A stretch of 21,573 bases of DNA from Micromonosporaceae bacterium (GCA_019689695.1 JADGHA010000015.1:1-21573), one strand, 5' to 3'. Shown: positions 14,080 through 21,197, counted from the stretch's first letter. Numbers and translations: made by a program. Notes: generated by a model from the letters alone, not told the origin.

Positions 14080-15239
14080 CACGAGCTCGCACCCCACGTC
14101 ACGCCAGTCAGCACGGCCACGCTCTCGGCATGCCGCACCGCCAGGTCGTGTTCGGCGATCGCCCGGATGACGGTCTGATCCAGGCTGAACGCGGCCACGA
14201 CATTCGTCCCGTCGTGGTAGGCCGCCTCACGCGACACGTCCAGGGTGATATTCATCGAGTCACCGATCACCACGTCGGCGAAATCCGCGAAATAGACCTC
14301 CGACTCGTTGGTCCCCTCGCCCAGGTTGGTTGGGATCTGTGTCGTGACCGCGTAGGGATAGCCCCAGAGCCGACCGGCCAGCATCTCGTCGCGGAACGCA
14401 TAGTTACCGTTGCCGTCGCGCACGGTCATGAGGTAGTGCGCGGTGCGCGGCGCCATCAACCAGCCCGGCCGGATAAAGCGAACGTTCGCCTCCTGGAGCG
14501 CCAGCACCAGCCGGGACAGATCGGTCGTCACGGTATCGAGGTTGACGGTGGCATTGGCGGCGATGACGTTGCTGGCCGCGGCCTGGTAGCGCAGACCCTT
14601 CGGCTCCCCGCTGGTGCCGTCCGAACGGATGAACGCGAGGTCCGACCTCTGCGCCAGCGCGGCCACGAGATCGTCCCGCACCACCGCGTCCACCTGCGGG
14701 TTGTTGTAGCGCAGGAGGTCGTTGGAGATCGGGACCAGGGCGGCCAGCTTCCGCCACTTGAGCTCGACCTGGCGGAACGCGGGCTGCGTCACCGGGATGT
14801 TGGTGTTCTCGCCGATATAGCTGGCCGCCGCCCCGCTCGCCAGCGCAGGGATCTGCAACGTCCCGTTCGGCATCGGCATCACGACCGGGTTCATGCGGCG
14901 GATGACCGACGCCGGCCGCAACAGCTCGATGATCTCCGCCACATAGCCCGGTGGGATGATGAACCCACCGGCGCTGTCCGGAGTCGTCGCCAGCGCCTTG
15001 GCGAGCTGCTCATCGTCCAGCACCCGCTTCGCCCAGTGGGCCGCACGCTCGGGGTCACCCCGCCCGGCCGCCATCGCGCGGATCAGGCGCCCGACGCCGA
15101 TGCCCGGCTCGCTCGACTGCACGGGGCGATCCGCTCGGATGCGCTCGCCCCACTCGGTAGCCCGTTCCCGCAGGGGCGCCACAGCATCGGCGGCCGCCTG
15201 CTTGATCATGGCCTCCAACTCTTCGCGCGTGATCTCCAC
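14079..15239 (-). CDS. Major capsid protein, HK97 fold
   Basis: GTG 15239, with GGAGG six bases upstream, is preferred over the longer frame from 15263; this gives 386 residues. Residues about 1 to 82 are charged and helical and match the cleaved delta (scaffold) domain, including GIGVGRLIRAMAAGRGDPER. The mature shell probably starts near ALATTPDSAGGFIIPPGYVA, which aligns with the HK97 cleavage region. Then follow the N-arm and spine helix (IIELLRPASVIRRMNPVVMP), E-loop strands (LQIPALASGAAASYIGENTN), VELKWRKLAALVPISNDLLR, and the A-domain end (YPYAVTTQIPTNLGEG, VYFADFADVVIGDSMNITLD). It is made in bulk after cleavage by the protease encoded just upstream. Whether it cross-links like HK97 cannot be told. 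Confidence 0.95.
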   Translation of the reverse strand: MEITREELEAMIKQAAADAVAPLRERATEWGERIRADRPVQSSEPGIGVGRLIRAMAAGRGDPERAAHWAKRVLDDEQLAKALATTPDSAGGFIIPPGYVAEIIELLRPASVIRRMNPVVMPMPNGTLQIPALASGAAASYIGENTNIPVTQPAFRQVELKWRKLAALVPISNDLLRYNNPQVDAVVRDDLVAALAQRSDLAFIRSDGTSGEPKGLRYQAAASNVIAANATVNLDTVTTDLSRLVLALQEANVRFIRPGWLMAPRTAHYLMTVRDGNGNYAFRDEMLAGRLWGYPYAVTTQIPTNLGEGTNESEVYFADFADVVIGDSMNITLDVSREAAYHDGTNVVAAFSLDQTVIRAIAEHDLAVRHAESVAVLTGVTWGASS

Positions 15240-15256
15240 GCCGCACCTCCAATGCC

Positions 15257-15271
15257 GGGGCACCCCGCCCC
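15257..15271 (-). promoter_or_regulatory. Small GC hairpin before the capsid ribosome binding site
   Basis: In the 36-base gap between protease and capsid, minus-strand GGGGC (15271-15267) pairs with GCCCC (15261-15257) around a GGGGT loop. The capsid GGAGG follows about seven bases later. There is no T-run. It could mark an RNA processing site that raises capsid expression relative to the protease, but it is short. Confidence 0.3.
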
Positions 15272-15275
15272 GTTC

Positions 15276-16238
15276 CTAGTCCAACCGCCCGGTAATTCGG
15301 GCCACCTCAGCCTGCACGGCCGCTCGCACGGCCTCCGCAATCTCGTTCGGGGTCAAGACCGCCCGCTCCACCGACTCCGCCGGAGCCGGTGCCACATCCG
15401 GCACGGGGTCAGGCATCGGCGCGGTCACCCCGTGCGTCGCACTGGCAAGCTCTCCCAGCGTGGCCTTCAGCTCCTCCGCGATGGTCTCCATGCGCTTGGC
15501 GAACTCATCGAAGGGGCTGGTGTCCACGTCGCGTTCCACCGGCGCGACCGGATCAGGCACCGGATGCACCGTCCGCTCGTTGTCGAGGAGGCTCAGCACC
15601 CGCTCGACCTTCTCGCGTGGGAGCCACAGGCCGGGCTCCTCGTTCACCCAGTCGAGCGTTCGCTCGGCCCACGCCCGCAGCGCGGCGCGATCCTCCTCCG
15701 GCATGCGGCCGATCATCAGTGCCTCCGGGTTGGCCGGCACCGGCACGACCGAGAACTCGACCAGCTCCTGCCGCAGGAAATTCACGCCCCCGCGCTGCTC
15801 GTCCCAGGTCCACTCCTGCGGCACAAAGCCGACGGATACGGCGTTGAGGAACCCAGCGCGCAGCATGCGGTAGACCTGGCCGGCGAAGGGGTTAAGGTCA
15901 GCACTGGCGAACTCGGCGCGCGACACCAGGCTGCTGCCGTCGATGTGCACATCCAGCGCGCGGCCAATGGGGAGGTCCCGTCGCGAGTGCGCCCAGAGCA
16001 CGACCGGGTTGCGCCGGTAGGCGGCCAGGTCCCAGCCGTCCACCGCGATGACATCCCGCTCGCGATCGACCGCCGCAGTAGAGATGACGAAGTCGACGAC
16101 GGGGGCCGGATCGCCCGACCCGTCGGGCGCGCGCACCTCCGCTGCGAACGCCTTATGCAGCACCACGTCGGATGGCGCCGTCCCGGCCGCGGCCGCGGCC
16201 TTCCACTCCGTGAGGGCAACGGATTCTCGGTTCGCCAT
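15276..16238 (-). CDS. Prohead maturation protease, HK97 family (S78)
   Basis: ATG 16238 with GGAG five bases upstream gives 320 residues; the longer frame from 16277 would run through the terminator hairpin and is rejected. Hallmarks are DRERDVIAVDGWDLAAYRRN followed by PVVLWAHS (catalytic His 84), PIGRALDVHIDG, then LNAVSVGFVP (catalytic Ser 135) and the strand VEFSVVPVPANPEAL. It cleaves the capsid delta domain and itself inside the prohead. HK97 gp4 has about 225 residues; here roughly 100 extra C-terminal residues, Pro/Ala-rich with two amphipathic helices (DEFAKRMETIAEELKATLGE and NEIAEAVRAAVQAEVARITG), may act as additional scaffold. It heads the head-gene row after a promoter and terminator. 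Confidence 0.93.
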   Translation of the reverse strand: MANRESVALTEWKAAAAAGTAPSDVVLHKAFAAEVRAPDGSGDPAPVVDFVISTAAVDRERDVIAVDGWDLAAYRRNPVVLWAHSRRDLPIGRALDVHIDGSSLVSRAEFASADLNPFAGQVYRMLRAGFLNAVSVGFVPQEWTWDEQRGGVNFLRQELVEFSVVPVPANPEALMIGRMPEEDRAALRAWAERTLDWVNEEPGLWLPREKVERVLSLLDNERTVHPVPDPVAPVERDVDTSPFDEFAKRMETIAEELKATLGELASATHGVTAPMPDPVPDVAPAPAESVERAVLTPNEIAEAVRAAVQAEVARITGRLD

Positions 16239-16255
16239 GGCGTCTCCTGCAACAC

Positions 16256-16292
16256 AAAAACGGCGGCCCCGGACCACTCCGGGAACCGCCGT
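16256..16292 (-). terminator. Rho-independent terminator before the protease gene
   Basis: On the minus strand, ACGGCGG (16292-16286) pairs with CCGCCGT (16266-16260). After a small asymmetric bulge, CCCGGA (16283-16278) pairs with TCCGGG (16273-16268) around a four-base loop. The run TTTTTG follows directly (16260-16255). The T-run ends about 17 bases before the protease ATG. It ends transcription from the MmpS-like gene and from the promoter at 16333-16362 unless it is overridden. Confidence 0.85.
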
Positions 16293-16332
16293 GTCACCTC
16301 CGGCGTAGAGCCATTATGTCATTGTTGCGCGG

Positions 16333-16362
16333 ATTGTATCACGCAGGCGGGGGGTTCGTCAA
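16333..16362 (-). promoter_or_regulatory. Sigma-70-type promoter in front of the protease operon
   Basis: TTGACG (16362-16357), an 18-base spacer and TACAAT (16338-16333) match the consensus at 5 of 6 positions in both boxes. Transcription would start near A 16326. GCAACA follows the -10 box after four bases (16328-16323), exactly as at the promoter in front of the terminase. The -35 box lies immediately after the stop of the MmpS-like gene. The terminator hairpin starts only about 34 bases after the start site. Confidence 0.65.
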
Positions 16363-16363
16363 C

Positions 16364-16885
16364 TCAATCGAATCCCACCACCCCGCTGCATGTCGCGATG
16401 GTATAGCCGCCGACCGACTCGCTCTCCTTCCAAAGCTGGCCATTCAGGTAGATCCGGCAGATGATCTTGCCGTGATCGAGCCGGTTCTGAGCGGATACGC
16501 TCACGATCGTGCCCGGCCGCGCCTCAAACACCAGGTCCCACGGGCCGGGATAGTGCGCGATCTGCTCGATGCCACCCTGCGCATTCGTGTAGGTGATCGA
16601 GGCCGCCGGCTGGCCAGGGACACCAGGTGAGCGGTGTGGTTCGACGTAGTAGCGCACCGTCACCGTCTGCGGCCGCGGCGTCGGGGTGGGCGCTCGTACG
16701 ACTGGCGCCCGTGTCGGCGTAGGCGTCGGTGACGCGGCCTCTGAGCGCGTGCCGTCCTGGTCGGTCATGCTGTACCAGATACCTGCGACCAGGGCGAGCG
16801 CGAATGCCCACCAGATCCAGCGATAGCGTCCCTGCCCCCGACCTGGAGCCGGTTGCTCGGGAGGAGTGCCCTGCTGTGCCATCAT
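16364..16885 (-). CDS. Membrane-anchored MmpS-like protein, probable cargo (moron) gene
   Basis: The start is ATG 16885 (AGGAG eight bases upstream; the adjacent ATG 16882 is equally possible), giving 173 residues. A short polar N-terminus is followed by one membrane helix (about 21 to 39: YRWIWWAFALALVAGIWYS). A Thr/Pro linker (SPTPTPTRAPVVRAPTPTPR) leads to an outside domain of about 95 residues. That domain carries VTVRYYVEP, ASITYTNAQGGIEQ, PWDLVFEARPGTIVSVSAQN, then KIICRIYLNGQ and TIATCSG, with a Cys pair likely to form a disulfide. This is the layout of MmpS-type domains known from actinobacteria and Chloroflexi. It is not a virion component of any known family. It lies between packaging and head genes and is followed by its own terminator, which is why a host-modifying cargo role is inferred. 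Confidence 0.75.
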   Translation of the reverse strand: MMAQQGTPPEQPAPGRGQGRYRWIWWAFALALVAGIWYSMTDQDGTRSEAASPTPTPTRAPVVRAPTPTPRPQTVTVRYYVEPHRSPGVPGQPAASITYTNAQGGIEQIAHYPGPWDLVFEARPGTIVSVSAQNRLDHGKIICRIYLNGQLWKESESVGGYTIATCSGVVGFD

Positions 16886-16886
16886 G

Positions 16887-17030
16887 TTCCCCTCTCCTGT
16901 TCGCAGCAATCACCCTCGCAGCCATGATAGCGCATGATGTGCGAATGCGATGCATCACAGAACGGGGAGACTGGCACAGCGCCGAGTAGTGGTTCGGCCC
17001 CTGGCGCTCCGACGCCGTGAGGTAGTCCAT
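16887..17030 (-). other. 144-base gap with a possible gene remnant
   Basis: An ATG at 17030 overlaps the upstream stop as TGATG, the coupling mode used by other genes here, and opens MDYLTASERQGPNHYSALCQ. The frame then runs on into the MmpS-like gene in another frame, where it looks non-coding. It may be the head of a small gene disrupted by insertion of the cargo gene, or chance. A TATCAT (16929-16924) that could serve as -10 box has no -35 partner. Nothing else is seen. Confidence 0.25.
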
Positions 17031-17236
17031 CACGCCGCGTTGAGGTCTTCCAGCACCGGCCGACGTTCCGCAGTCCGCTCAACGTTCCAATCGATCGATG
17101 AGATCAGGCCCGCTTTATCGAACCGCGCGGTGAACGTCAGCCGCCGGAGGTGGGGGTCGTTATCGAGCACGGGCGCCAGGCGCACCAGCTCCCGCTCCAA
17201 CGCCCTCCGGATCAGGTCGGTCCGCGTCAGCGTCAT
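17030..17236 (-). CDS. Small hypothetical protein after the portal gene, 68 residues
   Basis: ATG 17236 overlaps the portal stop as TAATG and has GGAGGAG directly upstream (inside the portal end), so this start is preferred over the longer frame from 17359. The protein reads MTLTRTDLIRRALERELVRL, then APVLDNDPHLRRLTFTARFD, and ends with a strand (GLISSIDWNVERTAERRP) and an acidic tail. An N-terminal helix packed on a small beta sheet is likely. No family is recognised. The tight coupling to portal suggests a head-assembly accessory, but this is inference from position only. Confidence 0.7.
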   Translation of the reverse strand: MTLTRTDLIRRALERELVRLAPVLDNDPHLRRLTFTARFDKAGLISSIDWNVERTAERRPVLEDLNAA

Positions 17237-19389
17237 TACTCCTCCACCAGCGTGAGATGACAGCGGCACGCCACATGCGCCGGTGGAGCGATGAACCCAC
17301 CGGCGAACGTCTCCATCACCGGCACCGTCGCTCCATGCAGCGGCATGCATACCGGACACACCCGCTCATCGAGCGATGTGTTCCAGCGCTTCCGCGCGTT
17401 CGGCGACAGCGCCCCGGTCCGGATCGCCTCTTCCCACCGGAGCTGCTGCGCCATGTGCGTGGCCCGCAGCAGCTCATGTTCAGCGATGCGCAGCGCCCGG
17501 CCACGACGCAACTCCTCGGCGAAACGCTCGGCTAGCCGATCGGCCGTCGTGCGCGGGGTGCCAGCCGCGATCAGTTGCTCCCGGTAGCGGATCACCTGTC
17601 GCACCTGTTGCTCGGTCAGGCCAATGTACGGCCGGATCTCCCGCGCGATCTCGGCCGGGGTCAACCCCCGCGCCAGCCCGTCCCGGATCGCCTCCCGGAT
17701 CGCCGCGCGGCTCGCCTCGTCAATCGCCTGCACGGCTTCCGCCACGTGCTCACGGAGCCACGCCTGCAAGGCCGGGGCATCGTGCGGCAGTGGCGGCAGG
17801 CCCGGCACACGGGAGGTTGCGATCGTCATAATGGCCAGCCCCAGCGCGTAGGCCAGCGCGGCGGTCATCTCTTCGTTCGCCGTCCCGGTCGGCACGGCAT
17901 CGAGCGCAGCCTCGATGTCACCGGATGCGATCAGTTCGGCCAGCGCCTCCCGGTCGATTTCTCGCAAGCGATCCAGTGCCATGATCACGGCATCGGCCAG
18001 CGCCTCTGATTGGGAGTCGGCAACGTCGAGTGCCGTCTGCTTCGTCCGTGTTCCCAGCAGCGCACGGGGTTCCGACTCGGCACCGTCCGGCTGAGCAGCG
18101 GTGGTCGCCACCTGCGCCAGACGCGGGTCGGCCACCGCACGCAGGTTGGCCGGCACGAGGAAGACGTTGCCCACCTCGTTGTCGAGCGGCGGCAAGCCCT
18201 GCAGCGCCCGCCACTCGTCGACCGAGCGTGCCCACGGCGCGGCCTTAGCCGCGTTAAGGATGCGTTCCTGATCCTCCACGACGGGGCTGACGAAGTCGAG
18301 AATGAGCCGGTCGTCAAACTCCGGTACCAGTCGCTCCTGGAGTACAGCACGCAGGAACTCCAGTCGCGGTACCAACACGTAGCGGGCATACAGGTAGTCA
18401 GCGGATTCGATCGTGGCCCGGTTGGAGGATTCGATGACGCCCAGGATCTCCGGTGGCACCCCGAACACCTGCATCACCGTGTCCCGGTTCAGGTGTCGGA
18501 CCTCGGTGAACTGCATCGACTGGAGTGACTGTGAGATTTCCTTCACCTCAAGCCGCTTGTTGGCGAAGAAGGGCTTGAACGCTTTCCAGAACCCCACATG
18601 TCGCGCGACCCAGCCCTGTTCCAGCCGCTCCACATCCTCGCGCTTCAGTCCGTCCGCCGAGACGATCAGGTCCGGCCGTGCGCTGTTGAGGAACCAGGAC
18701 TTCAGGTACTTCGCGGCGTACTCGTCGGCATCAAGTTCATCGGCCAGCGTCTCAGCAAAGCCCGCGCCCCGGCCGTAGGGGTTGGCCGGGTCGGCCAACG
18801 CGAACCAGACGACCTCCGAGGCCGGGATCTCGCCCTGCCAGCCCCGGAACGACACCTCGAACGCGGGGCGGTCAGGTGTCGGCGTACGGATGACCCACGA
18901 CGGCGGGATCGGCCAGACGGCCATCGGCACGCCCAACCGATTGCGCTCCATGACCCAGAACGACTCACCCGCAATGTCGATGTGGAGCTGTGTGACCCGG
19001 CGCGCCATGAGGCCGGTCATCGCCTCGTTAGCGCCGTCCAGGAGGTCGAGCAGTGGGTGCGAGTCCAATTCTTCCAGTTCGCCCGACTCCATGAGGCGTG
19101 CCCGCCGATCGGACCGCTGCCAGAGATCGCCGCGTGCCAGGATGCGATCCCGCCGTGCACGGCCGTTGCGGCCGCGCACCGCGTAGAGCGTCCAGTGCGT
19201 CGAGGCGACAGACGCGGCGATCCGGTCGGCGACGGCACGCAGCCAGGGCATCTCCCGGTAGGCAGCCAGAATGGCCGGCGGGGTGCGGGCAAGCGTTTCG
19301 CCCGCCAGGCCGGGAATCAGCGCCGTCACGCCCCCGGTATCCGGCGGCGACGACTGCCGCAGTGTGATCTCCAGTGGGCCGATCCGCAT
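17236..19389 (-). CDS. Portal protein fused to a C-terminal MuF domain
   Basis: ATG 19389 overlaps the terminase stop as TGATG, with GGAGG seven bases upstream; 717 residues. The N-terminal 420 or so are a HK97-type portal: WLRAVADRIAASVASTHWTL, WPIPPSWVIRTPTPD, YGRGAGFAETLADELDADEY, FVSPVVEDQERI and the tunnel-loop region VFGVPPEILGVIESSNRATI. After a linker, residues about 500 to 717 are a MuF (SPP1 gp7) domain with GLTPAEIAREIRPYIGLTEQ and the closing RWNTSLDERVCPVCMPLHGA, then PPAHVACRCHLTLVEE; the Cys and His residues suggest a metal site. The portal is the twelve-fold DNA channel; MuF proteins bind it and enter the head. In most phages they are separate genes, so a fusion fixes one MuF domain per portal subunit. 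Confidence 0.93.
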   Translation of the reverse strand: MRIGPLEITLRQSSPPDTGGVTALIPGLAGETLARTPPAILAAYREMPWLRAVADRIAASVASTHWTLYAVRGRNGRARRDRILARGDLWQRSDRRARLMESGELEELDSHPLLDLLDGANEAMTGLMARRVTQLHIDIAGESFWVMERNRLGVPMAVWPIPPSWVIRTPTPDRPAFEVSFRGWQGEIPASEVVWFALADPANPYGRGAGFAETLADELDADEYAAKYLKSWFLNSARPDLIVSADGLKREDVERLEQGWVARHVGFWKAFKPFFANKRLEVKEISQSLQSMQFTEVRHLNRDTVMQVFGVPPEILGVIESSNRATIESADYLYARYVLVPRLEFLRAVLQERLVPEFDDRLILDFVSPVVEDQERILNAAKAAPWARSVDEWRALQGLPPLDNEVGNVFLVPANLRAVADPRLAQVATTAAQPDGAESEPRALLGTRTKQTALDVADSQSEALADAVIMALDRLREIDREALAELIASGDIEAALDAVPTGTANEEMTAALAYALGLAIMTIATSRVPGLPPLPHDAPALQAWLREHVAEAVQAIDEASRAAIREAIRDGLARGLTPAEIAREIRPYIGLTEQQVRQVIRYREQLIAAGTPRTTADRLAERFAEELRRGRALRIAEHELLRATHMAQQLRWEEAIRTGALSPNARKRWNTSLDERVCPVCMPLHGATVPVMETFAGGFIAPPAHVACRCHLTLVEE

Positions 19390-20771
19390 CACCACACCTC
19401 CAGGGGCTCATCGTCTAACAGGGCAGCAAACGCGCTCGCCAACGCGTCCACCTGGTCGTCATGGACATCGTTGACGCCGGTAAACCCGGTCACCTCGTCC
19501 AGGAATGCGTCCAGCCAGGGCGCCTCACGCGGCACGAGCACCCGGCCCTCGTTCCAGGCGGCCGCCACGGGTTGCGCTCGGACGAACTTGTCCGCCACGG
19601 CCGGCCGGGCGTCGATATCGAGGCCGTAGTCGCGCGCCAGGAAATCGACGATGCCCTGCTCGGTGCCGTGGACGTGGGCCGTGATGGTAGCCCGGTAGCG
19701 CCGCTGGTACTCCCGCAGCGTCGCGCCGAACTGCGGCGCCTCTACCTGGTGCCGGGCCACATCCAGCACGTAGTAGCGGCCCTCGTGCTCCGCCAGGGCC
19801 ACGACCACCGAGTAGTCGGCGTAGGTGCGGGAGGTGTAGGCAAAGTCGGCGCCCAGCGCGACCCGGTAGCCGGCGCCCGGCGCGTCGGCGTCCTCGTAGA
19901 ACCAGGCGTCGCGGAACACCGCCCCGCCCCGGGCCCGCGGCCGGCCCTGGTACAGGCTGGCCCAGGTGTACTCGCCCACCTGCGCTTTGATCGCGAGGAG
20001 CTTGTCCACCGGCCAGCGCTCCGGCCACAGCGCCTCCCCTGGCGCCCGACCCAGCGGGTCATCCTCCTCGGCGATGGCCGGCAGCCGGACCTCGTCCCAC
20101 CCCTGGGCGATCAGCCGACCGGCCAGATCGTCCGGATGCCAGCGGGTCTGCACCACGATGGCGCTGCCGCCCGGCTCGATACGGGTGTAGGCCACGTCGT
20201 TGAACCACTCCCAGGTTCGCTCCCGGTACGTAGCCGACTCGGCCTCCAGGCGGTTCTTGACCGGGTCGTCTACCAGCAGGATGTTCACGCCGTGGCCGGT
20301 GAGCGGCCCCCCAATGCCGGTGGCGAGCAGCCCGCCGCCCTGGGGCGTGCGCCACTCCTCCAGCCGCGCCGCATCGGCCGCGATCTCGACGCCGGCTGCC
20401 TCGGCGATCCACCGAGCGCGCCGCGACTTGGAGCGCGCGAACTCGACGGCGTAGCTGACGTAGCCGATGACCAGCTCCGGGTTACGGTGGAGGTGGTAGG
20501 CGATCGCATGCAGGACCGTCTCGGTCTTGGCGTGGCGGGGCGGAGTGGTCAATACGACGCGCAGCGGCTCACTGGCGGCCCGCTCCAACATGTCGATGAC
20601 CGGCCCGAGGTGGCGGGGCGCGACGTAGCGCGGCGAGACAGCCGGGATGAACCCCAGCAGCCCGCCGGCGTCGCCATCCCCGGCGTCAGGCCGTACGGCG
20701 GGCAGCGTCGATGGGAACCACCGTTCCAGCCGCCGCGTCATGGCGTCGATGCGCACCAGCGAGTCGAGCAT
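19389..20771 (-). CDS. terL: Terminase large subunit
   Basis: ATG 20771 (460 residues) is taken; the frame two bases longer begins with TTG, and ATG 20741 is an alternative without a ribosome binding site. It overlaps the small subunit gene by 86 bases. The packaging ATPase has the P-loop in LTTPPRHAKTETVLHAIAYH, where the usual Gly before Lys is Ala, and Walker B in GVNILLVDDPVKNRLEAES. VVQTRWHPDDLAGRLI and WASLYQGRPRARGGAVFRDA are typical of the Terminase_6 family. The nuclease half has GADFAYTSRTYADYSVVVAL (first Asp) and the final VNDVHDDQVDALA. It cuts concatemers and pumps DNA through the portal encoded next. Packaging mode cannot be told from the sequence by eye. Confidence 0.96.
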   Translation of the reverse strand: MLDSLVRIDAMTRRLERWFPSTLPAVRPDAGDGDAGGLLGFIPAVSPRYVAPRHLGPVIDMLERAASEPLRVVLTTPPRHAKTETVLHAIAYHLHRNPELVIGYVSYAVEFARSKSRRARWIAEAAGVEIAADAARLEEWRTPQGGGLLATGIGGPLTGHGVNILLVDDPVKNRLEAESATYRERTWEWFNDVAYTRIEPGGSAIVVQTRWHPDDLAGRLIAQGWDEVRLPAIAEEDDPLGRAPGEALWPERWPVDKLLAIKAQVGEYTWASLYQGRPRARGGAVFRDAWFYEDADAPGAGYRVALGADFAYTSRTYADYSVVVALAEHEGRYYVLDVARHQVEAPQFGATLREYQRRYRATITAHVHGTEQGIVDFLARDYGLDIDARPAVADKFVRAQPVAAAWNEGRVLVPREAPWLDAFLDEVTGFTGVNDVHDDQVDALASAFAALLDDEPLEVW

Positions 20772-21111
20772 CAATCACGTCCCGCGCAAGAAGCGCCTCA
20801 CTCAGGAGCTTGAATGCGCCAGCCACCGCGTGCACGTGCTCCGGATTTGTCGGGCTCATCTCCTCGGCCGCCCGCCCGAGGAACTCAGCGGCCCTCCGGA
20901 GCGACTCAGTAGCTGCGCCAACCCAGGCGCGCTCGAGATCGGCCTTTTTAACAGCGACAATTGCCGCCAAATCGGGGTCACGGTCCAGCTGCGCCCTCCA
21001 CCGCTGTACCGTGCGCACACTCACCCCATGCCGCTCCGCCGCCACGCTGTCGGTAGTCAGCGCGGCCTCGGCCAGCACGACAGCAGCCCGTTCGCGGTTG
21101 AAGCGATTCAT
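20686..21111 (-). CDS. terS: Terminase small subunit
   Basis: A 141-residue protein from ATG 21111 (GGGG five bases upstream). The N-terminal 45 residues are a helix-turn-helix (LTTDSVAAERHGVSVRTVQR, then WRAQLDRDPDLAAI), which in terminase small subunits recognises the packaging site. Two long helices follow (AVKKADLERAWVGAATESLR, then NPEHVHAVAGAFKLLSEALL), suited to ring oligomerisation, and a basic C-terminus which overlaps the large subunit start and probably binds it. Size and order are normal. Its gene is the first behind the promoter/terminator leader at 21122-21197. Confidence 0.85.
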   Translation of the reverse strand: MNRFNRERAAVVLAEAALTTDSVAAERHGVSVRTVQRWRAQLDRDPDLAAIVAVKKADLERAWVGAATESLRRAAEFLGRAAEEMSPTNPEHVHAVAGAFKLLSEALLARDVIDARLAGAHRRHDAAAGTVVPIDAARRTA

Positions 21112-21121
21112 GACTGCCCCA

Positions 21122-21158
21122 CAAACGAAAACACCCCCAGCGGTATTGCCACCGGGGG
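21122..21158 (-). terminator. Rho-independent terminator before the terminase genes
   Basis: Minus-strand CCCCCGGTGG (21158-21149) pairs with CCGCTGGGGG (21143-21134) around a CAATA loop. All ten pairs form in this orientation, two as G-U wobbles, whereas the plus-strand copy has two mismatches; this fixes the direction. TGTTTTCGTTTG follows. It lies 11 bases before the small-subunit ATG and about 25 bases after the likely start of transcription. Confidence 0.75.
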
Positions 21159-21188
21159 AACACCCACACTACGTATTCTGTTGCGTCT

Positions 21189-21197
21189 AGTATAGCA
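21189..21197 (-). promoter_or_regulatory. Candidate extended -10 promoter before the terminase genes
   Basis: TGC TATACT (21197-21189) fits the extended -10 form TGN TATAAT with one mismatch. No -35 box is found at 16 to 18 bases. GCAACA (21184-21179) follows the -10 box after four bases, the same as at the promoter before the protease gene, with likely start A 21182. It lies after the stop of the Com-like gene. Confidence 0.5.

Noticed and set aside
15240..15263. Start 15263 for the capsid gene
   Set aside because: The extra eight residues cover the GGAGG that serves GTG 15239; no ribosome binding site is seen for the upstream start.
16185..16200. 16-bp palindrome made of GGCC and GCGG units within the protease gene
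   Set aside because: It arises from an Ala-Ala-Ala-Ala-Ala run written in alternating GCC and GCG codons.
14130..16406. A 758-codon plus-strand open frame across capsid and protease genes
   Set aside because: It is antisense to well-recognised genes, has a low-complexity His/Arg/Gly/Pro composition, crosses the gene borders and the terminator, and lacks a ribosome binding site. Long antisense frames are expected in GC-rich DNA.
16924..16929. TATCAT as -10 box of a promoter for the MmpS-like gene
   Set aside because: No -35 box at 16 to 18 bases and no TGN extension; too weak to list as a promoter.
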